Assembly (NCBI GenBank): GCA_911728455.2
Contig: OU452219.1
Location: 4,958,320-5,022,319 of the forward strand
Source of the DNA: Marthasterias glacialis
Lineage: Eukaryota; Echinodermata; Asteroidea; Forcipulatida; Asteriidae
DNA: 64,000 nucleotides
Direction: 5' to 3'
The position numbers and the translations under genes are program-made. Positions 1 to 12,268 of the stretch are shown here, one piece after another (within the stretch, counting starts at the first letter, position 1; every line of letters starts with the position of its first letter). Under the pieces are notes generated by a model. That model had not been told where the DNA came from and ran no database searches. It was given only the letters and a program-made list of their open reading frames with translations.

Positions 1-176
1 TTTTGAAAAAACCTTCAGAATGCCACGGCAGCCAGGGGCTGTAAACTCCCCAGTCCACAGGGAGCCGAGAAAAAAAAAACATGAACGTTATTGGCCGAAT
101 GATTAGGGCACTAGTGTAAAAGCACATCGAGACGTTACTGTAAAATGTGTTATCTAAGTAGTTATTATTATTATGA
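1..176 (+). mobile_element. tRNA-derived SINE, 3' part
   Basis: 3' portion of the SINE that is complete at 6091-6436 and 21,045-21,390. It includes the conserved block with CAGCCAGGGGCTGTAAACTC and ends in an (ATT)n-type tail. Its tRNA-like head lies outside the window. Confidence 0.7.
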
Positions 177-3100
177 TGTCAACTGATACCCAATTTTATC
201 CCTGTATGCATCAGAGCCCAGATTCATGTAGGCTTGATTCAGGTAGTAAACTGCCTGAAATAGCACCCTCTTCACATTGCATTTTGTGTGGCTGATGCAG
301 ACAAATAACCTGGATCTCAGACTTGAAATCAAGTCTACAAAGTGCTCTGCGCTTACAGCGCCCTGTAAATCATATGATTCTATGTATTGAAGTGCAGAAT
401 TCTGCAGTAATCAGTGCCATGAAATTTGGCCCTGGTAACAAGCTCGCAAAAATGAGACCCGGGCAGGATGCAGTTAATTTCCGATCCGTAACGAAGAAAA
501 CATAAATAAATACATGAAATCAAGTTCCATAAATCACACACACTAAAACACAGTCTGTCAATTCACACTCGTGTTGATGGTCAATTCAGAAAATATAAAG
601 TTTGTTTTTAATGAGAAAATAATATTCTGCATATTAAATTAGGACATGTTTTGATACCAGCTATTTTAATATTATGTAGTACCAGTTGGGGATTGAATTT
701 TCTGATAAATACCCTGCCAACATTTACAATGTATAAATAAGCAAATACAAAATAATTATCTCCTGAAAAATTCTGAACTTGCTGATAAACAATTTATTGT
801 AGGTACGGAAAAAGGAATACATCATACCAAAGGTACCGTACTAGAAAAACAAGATAGGACACTTGTTCTGTTTTGCACGGTAGCAGATGTAACGCCTTTT
901 TACCTACCTACTGCGTGATGGCACCCTTCCCCATGTGTCAATTTTTCTAGGATTATTGCCACAATTTATGGCCGAACACCAAATTTTCGATCTGCCTTCA
1001 CCTTTTTTAGTTGGTGGGATCGTTTGGTCTAAGTTTGTCCATGTAGTAGGTCCTACTTATCGCGCAAACGATCTTTGGTTTTACCTACCTAACAACAGCG
1101 GACGCACCCATTTTGCGTTTCATGTTTCTACACAGAGTGTCCTACACTAGAGTGTTTCTAGTGTCTTTGATCATACCCACACCTTGCCAATTAAAAAGTC
1201 ATCTTTCATTTGTCTGCTAGTTTTGGGAATGGGGCACGTCAAATTGTGTTTCAACGAGTGGCAATGCTTAAGAATTTCATGTCACTTTCAACCCACAAAT
1301 AATGCAGCTTACAGGGTGTGCGAAAAATTGGCTGAGACTGAAAATATAAAATGTTCACAGATTTACACATGACTTACATGGTATAAAGATGGCCATACTT
1401 GAAAACTATCCTTGAAATATTTTTGCTTGAAATGCTATAGTTTTTGAGAAATGAGTGAAAAAGTGGTCATGTCCAAACTTGATGGTCGAAAAACAGTAAA
1501 AACATATATTTAAGGTTTTTTCTTACTATTTTCATGTGACTCTGATGATTGATTGAGCTTATTAAATGTTCACAGGTTTGTTATTTCATGTACTGTTGGG
1601 TCACATAAAGTAAGGATACTGTTCTTTGACAATTACCAATCAAAGATTTCTCTGGATTTCCGGATTTTGCAAATTTAATGTTGTGGAATTTCTTTACTAA
1701 AAAAGAAAGGTTTCTTCTTAATGTCATTCATACATCCAGGCCCTTGTAAAACTGTATTTGGACCACACCTAGGTGCTTGCCCAATCTCCATTTAAGCACA
1801 GAATGCTGCCATTGATACGGGTTTTGGCGAGGTTGGTAGCCACCAAACCATCCATCGGTGTTTCATGGATTTTTTTCATTTCCATCCACTCTCATCCCTG
1901 ACCTATGTTGGCCGGGTTTGTTTGAAATCAGTTGATGTCATGACCAAATTTCTACTTTTGTCGACTTGGTGCTAGGATATATATAAATTAAAATTCTGGC
2001 TGAAATTGGCTGACGGTTGTGGTTTTCATAGTAAGACCATGCATTCAAACAATTTGGCTGAAATCGTAATAAGGACATGGGAACAGAATAAATTATTTTG
2101 ATCACAAGACTGTTGTCCCAAGAAAGGACGAAAGGAGAAAATCAAGAAACTAGAGGGTCAAAACTCAGCCTGCTATTATAATTGGTATCAATCAATTATC
2201 AAGTGCCATCTGTTAGGCCTAACTTGCCAAATTCCATGCTTGCATCATCAAGGGCACAATTCCCCCAATTTGTTTCCCTATCTGCTCCACTATGGACTGT
2301 GGAAGCAAGACGACTCTGTGCCTATGGTCTTTTTCATAATTTTAACTTTTAATTTGCTCCATTAGAAATACTTAACTTCAGTGCTGTGCCCCGCCCCCCT
2401 CAGACCCCATGCCCATCCCTTCCCCCCCAAAAAAAAAAAAAACAAAAAAAACAAAATGAGATCGGAAAAAATGCACAAATGAACGATTCGATACATTAAA
2501 TAGCCCCCTCCAATTTTGTCTGCCTCCACTTGCCCCCCAAAATGAAAATGTCTAGTTACGCCACTGCTTAACTTCCTTACCGAAATGTCTTTATTGAGAA
2601 AGGACTTGAATGCAGAGACTGAAAACCAAGTTCTTCTAAAAAAGAGACCAGGCCAATTTTGTTGTGATATTTTTTTTTTACAAATGTTATTTATCATTTT
2701 CTATCCTATTCATAAACTAAAGTCTCAGCTTTTCCTAGAAGCCAATACTTGGGACATTTACTTTAATTATGCTACTGGCTTAAATTACTTTTAAAATTGG
2801 ATTATCAAGTTGTGCACATGTTGCAAATCATTAGAGGTTAGAAAACTGAAAATATAGTTACAGAAGAGGTAGCTTGCTAATAAGGGTAAGTAGTTACGTT
2901 ACTTATGTTGTTTTTCTAATTATTAAAAACAAACCACACATCGTCGCGTGAAGGCTAAATTGAAGGTGATTTCACAATAACGCTCAGGCCTGCATGCTTC
3001 ATTCTTGAAACGGGAAGGGCACCAAGGCATTTTCTTCTTGATAAAGGGTTCCTCTATAGGAAAATTGCAAATTTCTATTGGAACATTTCAAGGGCAACAA

Positions 3101-3316
3101 GGCAATGACCATGGGCAACAGAGGCAATTGCCTCAGTTGCCTCCATGAAGTATCAGACCTGCTGAACGCTATTTTGCTTTAAAAACAAAAACAAACAAAT
3201 TATATGAGGTTTCTTTACATTTGGTCAAAATGCTCTCAATGTCAAGTTAATGTGATGTTTAAACATTACAGATCCATGCATTTTGAACACTCCCAAATTA
3301 AAGGAATTATAACAAG

Positions 3317-3322
3317 TTTATT
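3317..3322 (-). terminator. Poly(A) signal candidate, SDR copy 1
   Basis: AATAAA on the minus strand, about 200 nt past the SDR stop codon. It is conserved at the same place in all three copies. The position suits a short 3' UTR; the cleavage site is not determined. Confidence 0.5.
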
Positions 3323-3523
3323 TTTTCCAGTTGGTAATAGACTTAACTGCTTGGCCTCATAACGAATCATGGACTGGACCCTGTGCTAAAAATCCATCAA
3401 AATCATTCAAAAACTTTGGATAATTAAACTATGATTTGAAGGCAGGATAACAAAATCAACCTTGTAATTTCCCTCTCAAAACATCTCGAGCATGCAGTAG
3501 GCATATGCAGTATCTAGTATTAC

Positions 3524-4354
3524 TTAGTAAACAGCTCCTGTCATTTCAACTAAGGTAGCCCAAAGTTTCTCCTGCTTTTCTGTTTCGTATGAAATGTCCG
3601 AGGATTTTGTGTCCTTATTGTCCACAAAATATTTCCCAGTCACCTGGTCTAAGGCAGGGTCGGTAGCTGCTCTGAATACAAAATTGGCCTCCTCCACAGG
3701 GATTCCGATCGGCCCCCACGACTGAAGGAGCATGTTGGTGTTGACCGTGCCCGGGTCCAAGCAGTTGACGGTGATACCATCATCTTTGAACTCTTTGACC
3801 ATCTTGTAGGTGTACATGATCTCGCACAGTTTAGACAATCCGTAGGCCGGTCGACCGTCACCGTAATTTGATTTGGAGCTCAGGTCGTCCATGCTGCCTT
3901 TATGGCAGTCGAGGTGGGAGATGGAGCTGACATGGACAATGCGACTTGACCGTCCCTTCCTCAGGAGGTCCATCATGAGTGAGGTCAACAGGAAAGGGGC
4001 GAGGACATTAACTGCAAAGGTCATCTCAAATCCATCCGTAGACTCTTCCCGAGCCGGCATGCATACACCGGCGTTATTTATGAGGACATCTAAGCTGTTG
4101 TGCTTTTGGTGGATCTCCTCCGACAGGGTCCGAACCTGGCTGAGGGAGGCCAGATCAGCAATGTATGTTTCCAGACACTTGTTTCCCGTCTTCTGCTCAA
4201 TCTCTTCCATGGCTTTGCGGAGCTTCTCTGTACTGCGACCATGCATTAGAACCGTCGCTCCAGTCTGGGCCAGTCTGAGAGCTGTATGCTTACCAATGCC
4301 ATCTGAGGCACCAGTAATGAGAAATTTGCGACCAATCATTGATGCAGCTGACAT
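3524..4354 (-). CDS. Short-chain dehydrogenase/reductase, copy 1
   Basis: A 276-aa SDR oxidoreductase of the retinol-dehydrogenase/TIC32-like type. It probably reduces or oxidises a carbonyl/alcohol substrate with NAD(P)(H); the substrate cannot be read from sequence. Visible motifs are the Rossmann cofactor loop TGASDGIG (residues 14-21), an Arg at 40 after strand beta-2 (suggesting NADPH), NNAG (93-96), catalytic N116, S143/S144 in HVSSISH, the YxxxK pair Y171/K175 in YGLSK, and DPGTVNTN (200-207). I chose the ATG at 4354. The frame stays open upstream (to 4399), but a pyrimidine-rich AG acceptor lies between (exon start at 4362), so the extra residues look intronic. There is no signal peptide or clear membrane segment. 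The protein is identical to copy 2. Confidence 0.88.
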   Translation of the reverse strand: MSAASMIGRKFLITGASDGIGKHTALRLAQTGATVLMHGRSTEKLRKAMEEIEQKTGNKCLETYIADLASLSQVRTLSEEIHQKHNSLDVLINNAGVCMPAREESTDGFEMTFAVNVLAPFLLTSLMMDLLRKGRSSRIVHVSSISHLDCHKGSMDDLSSKSNYGDGRPAYGLSKLCEIMYTYKMVKEFKDDGITVNCLDPGTVNTNMLLQSWGPIGIPVEEANFVFRAATDPALDQVTGKYFVDNKDTKSSDISYETEKQEKLWATLVEMTGAVY

Positions 4355-4361
4355 AGTTCTA

Positions 4362-4879
4362 CCTTGGGGAAAGTAAAATACAAAGAAAAAAATATACAAA
4401 GAAAATCAATTAATTAATGGCATACATCACATGTTTTGGCAATTTGCTCATCATCCACAAGGAATCCTGATAGAAATGAGATCGAGAAAGCTATCTCTTT
4501 TCTCTCATTATGGCCAAAAATACTTATTCACCTATATTATAAGATCATGTTATCAATCTGAAACGAGTGTCAAAAAAAAGTGGCAGTGGGATCAGTGATA
4601 TACAGCCTTACATTATTGAGAATTATCTTGCTCAATGTAATTTCTTACCCCCATCATATTTCAAATATTAGGCCTATGTACCTCATTGCTCTATGGTACT
4701 ACAACCATTGAGGAAAACCGATTGGGACCTACTCAGTACAACTCTGCACTACCGCTACCACCAGGCGTCCAGCAGTGTGTAGCACTAGCAATATTGGTCT
4801 ACCAAGAACACAGCATTTTTATGGAGGAATTCCTTCCTCCATGCATTCATTAAAAGACAGCCGACAGAGTTAACTTACT
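4362..4879 (-). other. Putative 5'-UTR intron, SDR copy 1
   Basis: The minus strand shows a strong donor, ACAAA|GTAAGT, whose exon side ends at 4879, and an acceptor, CCCCAAG|G, whose exon starts at 4362, eight nt upstream of the SDR ATG. Both sites are kept in copies 2 and 3. The coding part would then be one exon behind a non-coding first exon. This is inferred without transcript data. Confidence 0.5.
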
Positions 4880-5165
4880 TTGTGGACGATCGAGAATCCC
4901 AGCAGTGGCAGAGTAGAAGCAGAGAGGAATGTGTCCAGATAGACTGAGGGGGAGTTAAGGCAGAAAATAAAAGCAGCCACAACCAACACCGTCTGCTCCT
5001 CACAGATAAATACAGTGCTATTTGAACGTGTTCAACCTTCGGCCCAATGTGTGTTGACACAATTCGTAATCCTATATTGCGTGCACGGACGGGACATTCA
5101 CGGCCACGGACTGTTATAGTAGGGCAGCGATAGTACACCCACCACGCCTCACGAAAATGGTGGCC
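4879..5165 (-). other. Putative 5'-UTR exon, SDR copy 1
   Basis: Candidate non-coding first exon between the promoter-like block (5169-5194) and the donor at 4878. The upstream boundary is only a guess from the TATA-like position. The open frame here has no ATG and would meet a stop at the splice junction, so I do not call it coding. Confidence 0.35.
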
Positions 5166-5168
5166 AAT

Positions 5169-5194
5169 ATGCAAATCACAATACTTTTATGATA
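5169..5194 (-). promoter_or_regulatory. SDR promoter-like block (octamer + TATA-like)
   Basis: Contains a perfect octamer motif (ATGCAAAT, 5169-5176) and, further upstream of the gene on the minus strand, ATCATAAAAG (5184-5193), a TATA-like box. An inverted CCAAT box (5164-5168) adjoins. It is intact in copies 1 and 3 and split by the retrotransposon in copy 2. The promoter role is inferred from motif order and distance. Confidence 0.4.
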
Positions 5195-6090
5195 ACTTTA
5201 TGGTTATAATAAATGCTGTCACTGCGAAACTAATGCGAAACTGGGAGTGCGGGATCGTTGCGATTTGGTTGGCTGATTGGATCATTCCGCAAAAAGGGCT
5301 ACCATTATTCGGACCGAGGCCAGGCTCCTATCGCCACGGGCCGCCAGTGTGGAAACTTACTTTGTTCTTAATTAGAAACAGTAACACAAAAAAATTGTTC
5401 ATTTCGACCCCAGCACTAACAGAGACTTTCTCAAAGGCTAAAAATACAACATTTGAGATTGGCGAAAACAAACCTTACAGTGGTCACGGGGGGTTTGTGG
5501 AGGGTTGGTTACACCATAGAGCAAGGAAGAGCCGATCTCTACTTAACAAGATCTTCTTCACCCCACCTCCCCAACCTACACCAGCACCGGCATCGGGTCC
5601 TTTCTCTTTCTTAAGAAGTCACGCACATCACAGTGAGGTGTTCCACGTTTCACCAAATTCAATTTTACGGTGTTGACATTGGAAGGAAAACGTCTGTTAT
5701 GTGTTAATATAAAAAAGCAGATCATTGATGAGAGCATGCAGTGAATGACCATGATAGTCTCACAGATCGAGGGGCGGGTGATAAACAATTTTCTGAATCA
5801 AGTGTTTTATTTTTGTTCTTATCTTCTAAAAAAATCGTCAAGGCTTTGAAGGGCTGTGAAATTAATGAAAGACTAGTGATGAAGCCCTGCCCTAGGAATG
5901 AATCCATTGTGGAATGTTGGATAGAAATAGGAGTTGTGCTTTGACAAATGTCATTAAAGATCATGTCAACTGAAACCAGACCAAATTGCAACACCTGCCC
6001 AAGATAACGGTAATTGGAAGAAGCATGTGTAGTTGCCTGCTCCAAAGCTTGTAGTCATCTGGTCAGCAGCCGAACGATGATGGTTATAGT

Positions 6091-6436
6091 GTGTTACGAC
6101 CGAGCGGTCAAGCGCGTTGTACTCAAGTTCTGGTGGTCAAGTCATTGGGGTGTGGGTTTGGATCCCGGTCTTGTGTCCTTTAGCAAGATGCGTTACTGTA
6201 ATTGCTTCTCATCACCGGGGGTATAATTGGGTACCTGCGAGGGTAGACGTTGATACTTTGTTTTGAAAAAACCTTCAGAATGCCACAGCAGCCAGGGGCT
6301 GTAAACTCCCCAGTCCACAGGGAGCCGAGAAAAAAAAACACATGAATGTTATTGGCCGAATGATTAGGGCACTAGTAAAAAAAGCACATCGAGACGTTAC
6401 TGTAAAATGTGTTATCTAAGTAGTTATTATTATTAT
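6091..6436 (+). mobile_element. tRNA-derived SINE at unit junction 1/2
   Basis: tRNA-like head with an A-box-like CGAGCGGTCAAGCGCG and a B-box-like GGTTTGGATCCC, then a body shared with 1-176 and 21,045-21,390 and a TTATTATTATTATG tail. The same family recurs, more diverged, at 37,238, 44,215 and 55,005. Confidence 0.75.
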
Positions 6437-9400
6437 GATGTCAACTGATATCCAATTTTATTCCTGTATGCATCAGAGCCCAGATTCATGTAGGCTTGAT
6501 TCAGGTAGTTAACTGCCTGAAATAGCACCCTCTTCACATTGCATTTTGTGTGGCTGATGCAGACAAATAACCTTGATCTCAGACTTGAAATCAAGTCTAC
6601 AAAGAGCTCTGCGCTTACAGCGCCCTGTAAATCATATGATTCTATGTATTGAAGTGCAGAATTCTGCAGTAATCAGTGCCATGAAATTTGGCCCTGGTAA
6701 CAAGCTCGCAAAAATGAGACCCGGGCTGGATACAGTTGATTTCCGATCCGTAACAAAGAAAACATAAATAAATACATGAAATCAAGTTCCATAACTCACA
6801 CACACTAAAACACAGTCTGTCAATTCACACTCGTGTTGATGGTCAATTCAGAAAATATAAAGTTTGTTTTTAATGAGAAAATAACATTCTGCATATTAAA
6901 TTAGGACATGTTTTGATGACCAGCTATTTTAATATTATGTAGTACCAGTTGGGGATTGAATTTTCTGATAAATACCCTGCCAACATTTACAATGTATAAA
7001 ACAAGCAAATACAAAATAATTGTCTCCTGAAAAATTCTGAACTTGCTGATAAACAATTTATTGTAGGTACGGAAAAAGGAATACATCATACCAAAGGTAC
7101 CGTACTGCACAGTAGCAGATGTAACGACCTACTGTGTGATGGCCCCCTTCCCCATGTGTCAATTTTTCAAGGATTATTGCCACAATTTATGGCCGAACAC
7201 CAAATTTTCGATCTGCCATCACCTTTTTAAGTGGGTGGGATCATTTGGTCTAAGTTTGTCCATGTAGTAGGTCCTACTTATCGCGCAAACGATCTTTGGT
7301 TTTACCTACCTAACAACAGCGGGCGCACCCATTTTGCGTTTCATGTTTCTACACAGAGTGTCATATCTTGTTTTTCTAGTGTCTTTGATCATACCCACAC
7401 CTTGCCAATTAAAAATTCATCATTCATTTGTCTGCTAGTTTTGGGAATGGGGCACGTCAAATTGTGTTTCAACGAGTGGCAATGCTTAAGAATTTCATGT
7501 CACTTTCAACCCACAAATGATGCAGCTTACAGGGTGTGCGAAAAATTGGCTGAGACTGAAAATATAAAATGTTCACAGATTTACACATGACTTACATGGT
7601 ATAAAGATGGCCATACTTGAAAACTATCCTTGAAATATTTTTGCTTGAAATGCTATAGTTTTTGAGAAATGAGTGAAAAAGTGGTCATGTCCAAGCTTGA
7701 TGTTCGAAAAACAGTAAAAACATATATTTAAGGTTTTTTCTTACTATTTTCATGTGACTCTGATGATTGATTGAGCTTATTAAATGTTCACAGGTTTGTT
7801 ATTTCATGTACTGTTGGGTCACATAAAGTAAGGATACTGTTCTTTGACAATTACCAATCAAAGATTTCTCTGGATTTCCGGATTTTGCAAATTTAATGTT
7901 GTGGAATTTCTTTACTAAAAAAGAAAGGTTTCTTCTTAATGTCATTCATACATCCAGGCCCTTGTAAAACTGTATTTGGACCACACCAAGGTGCTTGCCC
8001 AATCTCCATTTAAGCACAGAATGCTGCCATTGATACGGGTTATGGCGAGGTTGGTAGCCACCAAACCATCCATCGGTGTTTCATGGATTTTTTCATTTCC
8101 ATCCACTCTCATCCCTGACCTATGTTGGCCGGGTTTGTTTGAAATCAGTTGATGTCATGACCAAATTTCTACTTTTGTCGACTTGGTGCTAGGATATATA
8201 TAAATTAAAATTCTGGCTGAAATTGGCTGACGATTGTGGTTTTCATAGTAAGACCATGCATTCAAACAATTTGGCTGAAATCGTAATAAGGACATGGGAA
8301 CAGAATAAATTATTTTGATCACAAGACTGTTGTCCCAAGAAAGGACGAAAGGAGAAAATCAAGAAACTAGAGGGTCAGAACTCAGCCTGCTATTATAATT
8401 GGTATCAATCAATTACCAAGTGCCATCTGTTAGGCCTAACTTGCCAAATTCCATGCTTGCATCATCAAGGGCACAATTCCCCCAATTTGTTTCCCTATCT
8501 GCTCCACTATGGACTGTGGAAGCAAGATGACTCTGTGCCTATGGTCTTTTTCATAATTTTAACTTTTAATTTGCTCCATTAGAAATACTTAACTTCAGTG
8601 CTGTGCCCCCCCCCCCCTCAGACCCCATGCCCATCCCTTCCCCCCCCCAAAAAAAAAAAAAAAAAAAAAAAAAATGAGATCGGAAAAAATGCACAAATGA
8701 ACGATTCGATACATTAAATAGCCCCCTCCAATTTTGTCTGCCTCCACTTGCCCCCCCAAATGAAAATGTCTAGTTACGCCACTGCTTAACTTCCTTACCG
8801 AAATGTCTTTATTGAGAAAGGACTTGAATGCAGAGACTGAAAACCAAATTCTTCTAAAAAAGAGACCAGGCCAATTTTGTTGTGATTTTTTTTTTTATAA
8901 ATGTTATTTATCATTTTCTATCCTATTCATAAACTAAAGTCTCAGCTTTTCCTAGAAGCCAATACTTGGGACATTTACTTTAATTATGCTACTGGCTTAA
9001 ATTACTTTTAAAATTGGATTATCAAGTTGTGCACATGTTGCAAATCATTAGAGGTTAGAAAACTGAAAATATAGTTACAGAAGAGGTAGCTTGCTAATAA
9101 GGGTAAGAAATTACGTTACTTATGTTGTTTTTCTAATTATTAAAAACAAACCACACATCGTCGCGTGAAGGCTAAATTGAAGGTGATTTCACAATAACGC
9201 TCAGGCCTGCATGCTTCATTCTTGAAACGGGAAGGGCACCAAGGCATTTTCTTCTTGATAAAGGGTTCCTCTATAGGAAAATTGCAAATTTCTATTGGAA
9301 CAGTTACATTTCAAGGGCAACAAGGCAATGACCATGGGCAACAGAGGCAATTGCCTCAGTTGCCTCCATGAAGTATCAGACCTGCTGAACGCTATTTTGC

Positions 9401-9532
9401 TTTAAAAACAAAAACAAACAAATTATATGAGGTTTCTTTACATTTGGTCAAAATGCTCTCAATGTCAAGTTAATGTGATGTTTACAGATCCATGCATTTT
9501 GAACACTCCCAAATTAAAGGAATTATAACAAG

Positions 9533-9538
9533 TTTATT
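9533..9538 (-). terminator. Poly(A) signal candidate, SDR copy 2
   Basis: AATAAA on the minus strand about 200 nt past the stop codon, conserved with copies 1 and 3. Confidence 0.5.
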
Positions 9539-9739
9539 TTTTCCAGTTGGTAATAGACTTAACTGCTTGGCCTCATAACGAATCATGGACTGGACCCTGT
9601 GCTAAAAATCCATCAAAATCATTCAAAAACTTTGGATAATTAAACTATGATTTGAAGGCAGGATAACAAAATCAACCTTGTAATTTCCCTCTCAAAACAT
9701 CTCGAGCATGCAGTAGGCATATGCAGTATCTAGTATTAC

Positions 9740-10570
9740 TTAGTAAACAGCTCCTGTCATTTCAACTAAGGTAGCCCAAAGTTTCTCCTGCTTTTCTGTT
9801 TCGTATGAAATGTCCGAGGATTTTGTGTCCTTATTGTCCACAAAATATTTCCCAGTCACCTGGTCTAAGGCAGGGTCGGTAGCTGCTCTGAATACAAAAT
9901 TGGCCTCCTCCACAGGGATTCCGATCGGCCCCCACGACTGAAGGAGCATGTTGGTGTTGACCGTGCCCGGGTCCAAGCAGTTGACGGTGATACCATCATC
10001 TTTGAACTCTTTGACCATCTTGTAGGTGTACATGATCTCGCACAGTTTAGACAATCCGTAGGCCGGTCGACCGTCACCGTAATTTGATTTGGAGCTCAGG
10101 TCGTCCATGCTGCCTTTATGGCAGTCGAGGTGGGAGATGGAGCTGACATGGACAATGCGACTTGACCGTCCCTTCCTCAGGAGGTCCATCATGAGTGAGG
10201 TCAACAGGAAAGGGGCGAGGACATTAACTGCAAAGGTCATCTCAAATCCATCCGTAGACTCTTCCCGAGCCGGCATGCATACACCGGCGTTATTTATGAG
10301 GACATCTAAGCTGTTGTGCTTTTGGTGGATCTCCTCCGACAGGGTCCGAACCTGGCTGAGGGAGGCCAGATCAGCAATGTATGTTTCCAGACACTTGTTT
10401 CCCGTCTTCTGCTCAATCTCTTCCATGGCTTTGCGGAGCTTCTCTGTACTGCGACCATGCATTAGAACCGTCGCTCCAGTCTGGGCCAGTCTGAGAGCTG
10501 TATGCTTACCAATGCCATCTGAGGCACCAGTAATGAGAAATTTGCGACCAATCATTGATGCAGCTGACAT
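9740..10570 (-). CDS. Short-chain dehydrogenase/reductase, copy 2
   Basis: A 276-aa SDR with the same protein sequence as copy 1: TGASDGIG at 14-21, NNAG at 93-96, Y171/K175. The reading frame is intact. Its upstream context is changed. A MITE lies between the coding exon and the putative 5' exon (11,963-12,253), inside the putative intron. A retrotransposon LTR lies just beyond that exon, separating it from the TATA-like box. If expressed, it may depend on the LTR or a remaining proximal element. Identity with copy 1 despite differing flanks suggests recent duplication or gene conversion. Confidence 0.86.
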   Translation of the reverse strand: MSAASMIGRKFLITGASDGIGKHTALRLAQTGATVLMHGRSTEKLRKAMEEIEQKTGNKCLETYIADLASLSQVRTLSEEIHQKHNSLDVLINNAGVCMPAREESTDGFEMTFAVNVLAPFLLTSLMMDLLRKGRSSRIVHVSSISHLDCHKGSMDDLSSKSNYGDGRPAYGLSKLCEIMYTYKMVKEFKDDGITVNCLDPGTVNTNMLLQSWGPIGIPVEEANFVFRAATDPALDQVTGKYFVDNKDTKSSDISYETEKQEKLWATLVEMTGAVY

Positions 10571-10768
10571 AGTTCTACCTTGGGGAAAGTAAAATACAAA
10601 GAAAAAAATATACAAAGAAAATCAATTAATTAATGGCATACATCACATGTTTTGGCAATTTGCTCATCATCCACAAGGAATCCTGATAGAAATGAGATCG
10701 AGAAAGCTATCTCTTTTCTCTCATTATGGCCAAAAATACTTATTCACCTATATTATAAGATCATGTTA

Positions 10769-11604
10769 GGCCAAATAAAAAAAAATACCAGTTGATCGTC
10801 CGGGTTTTTTCAAAATGAGGAGGATGCGGGCCTTTTTATTTTTTATTTATTATTTTTTTTCCAAGATGGCCGCCAAGCATTTTACTTAAAAAAACCCACA
10901 AATTTTTCAGTTTAAAATCACCGCTTTACCTGTGGTATATCCGTTTGCTGATCCCATGTGTGGCGATTTAAATGCGTGGGTCAGCAGCAGCAACGCGGCA
11001 GTGACGCGTGACGACCAACTCGACACACAAATGCTATTGATAAACAATCGGTCAAATCAACTCGACCAAATTTAAAACCGCAAGATAATCGGTCGAGTTG
11101 TCTCAACGGTCGAGTTGAACTGTCATCGTAACCACGGAGCTCAACCCCATTCCCAGAGGTGATCGATCTCGCCATGCCATTCTATACGGCGTGCTCAGCT
11201 CCCATGGTAGCAAGGCTGCTTTGTATGATCGTGCACGGTGCACCACCGTGTGAGCCATGCCGCCCGCCGCCTGCATGCGTCGATCTGATCCTGCATGCAG
11301 CGGCTGGTGTAGCATGCAGTCCAACGATCGTTAGTCGGAAGTCCCCCCGCGCACAAAATGCGGTTTCTGTTTCCCAGACTCACGTTTTGTTGTTTCAAAT
11401 TTTCAAAGATCGGTAAGTAAAAACTAAGTATAAAGTGAAAAAAAAATTTTTTTTTTAAATTTATACCAAGGATGGATTAAAAATTCATAAAAGTTTTGTC
11501 TTTTTGAGGAAAAAATCGAAAATAAAAAATAGTAAAAAAAAGGATGCGGCCTCAAAAAAGGATGCGGGCGGGGACGATCAACTGGTATTTTTTTTTATTT
11601 GGCC
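10769..11604. mobile_element. Harbinger-type MITE (836 bp, TTA TSD)
   Basis: Present only in copy 2, so the empty site is visible in copies 1 and 3 (ATGTTATCAATC). It is flanked by TTA on each side (10,766-10,768 and 11,605-11,607). The terminal inverted repeats are perfect over 33 bp and begin GGCCAAATAAAAAAAAATAC. A 3-bp TTA duplication with GG-starting TIRs is typical of PIF/Harbinger. No transposase is encoded. The interior has AT-rich stretches, a GC-rich core, and direct and inverted GGTCGAGTTG motifs around 11,040-11,120. Confidence 0.88.
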
Positions 11605-11962
11605 TTATCAATCTGAAACGAGTGTCAAAAAAAAGTGACAGTGGGATCAGTGATATACAGCCTTATATTATTGAGAATTATCTTGCTCAATGTCATTTCT
11701 TACCCCCATCATATTTCAAATATTAGGCCTATGTACCTCATTGCTCTATGGTACTACAACCATTGAGGAAAACCAATTGGGACCTACTCAGTACAACTCT
11801 GTAGGCTATTGGTGTGGGCCTACACCACTGCACTACCGCTACCACCAGGCGTCCAGCAGTGTGTAGCACTAGCAATATTGGTCTACCAAGAACACAGCAT
11901 TTTTATGGAGGAATTCCTTCCTCCATGCATTCATTAAAAGACAGCCGACAGAGTTAACTTAC

Positions 11963-12253
11963 TTTGTGGACGATCGAGAATCCCAGCAGTGGCAGAGTAG
12001 AAGCAGAGAGGAATGTGTCCAGATAGACTGAGGGGGAGTTAAGGCAGAAAATAAAAGCAGCCACAACCAACGCCGTCTGCTCCTCACAGATAAATACAGT
12101 GCTATTTGAACGTGTTCAACCTTCGGCCCAATGTGTGTTGACACAATTCGTAATCCTATATTGCGTGCACGGACGGGACATTCACGGCCACGGACTGTTA
12201 TAGTAGGGCAGCGATAGTACACCCACCACGCCTCACGAAAATGGTGGCCAATA
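11963..12253 (-). other. Putative 5'-UTR exon, SDR copy 2
   Basis: Equivalent of 4879-5165 in copy 1, with the donor GTAAGT preserved at 11,962. Its promoter side is interrupted: octamer and CCAAT remain, but the 5' LTR begins at 12,269 and displaces the TATA-like box. Confidence 0.35.
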
Positions 12254-12268
12254 TGCAAATCACAATAC
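12166..12268. repeat. 103-bp host duplication, left copy
   Basis: Host unit sequence immediately left of the 5' LTR. It is repeated at 20,033-20,135, immediately right of the retrotransposon remnant, with about one mismatch. It is far too long to be an LTR-element target site duplication. Confidence 0.9.

Larger units (their letters stand above)
1..6260. repeat. Tandem repeat unit, copy 1 (SDR array)
   Basis: First copy in the window of a directly repeated unit of about 6.26 kb. Bases 1-6260 realign with 6261 onward and again with 21,216 onward, with scattered substitutions and small indels. The window opens inside the array, because the first base continues the tRNA-derived SINE seen whole at the later junctions. 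Each unit holds one minus-strand SDR gene, its putative 5' exon and promoter, and about 3.3 kb of apparently non-coding DNA downstream of the gene. Copy 1 lacks about 30 bp near 4745 that copies 2 and 3 have, and carries about 40 bp near 841-881 that they lack. Apart from the SDR gene and the SINE, I see no coding signal in 180-3300 or 5200-6090. Confidence 0.95.

Noticed and set aside
935..1372. Open frames of 60-144 codons in the SDR spacer, repeated at 7.2 and 22.1 kb
   Set aside because: The frame is broken in some copies by indels and substitutions, and there is no family resemblance.
4355..4399. N-terminal extension of the SDR ORF (15 residues, hydrophobic)
   Set aside because: It lies on the intron side of a good acceptor 8 nt before the next ATG, and its Phe/Tyr run is just the pyrimidine tract read as codons. 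The same holds for copies 2 and 3.
4875..5174. 99-codon minus-strand frame upstream of the SDR gene, repeated in all units
   Set aside because: No ATG start, and it would meet a stop right after splicing. Repetition comes from the tandem array, not selection. It fits a 5' UTR and promoter better.
12166..12268. 103-bp flanking repeat as a target site duplication
   Set aside because: Ty3/Gypsy elements make 4-6-bp duplications, and the right copy directly abuts an internal ORF with no 3' LTR.
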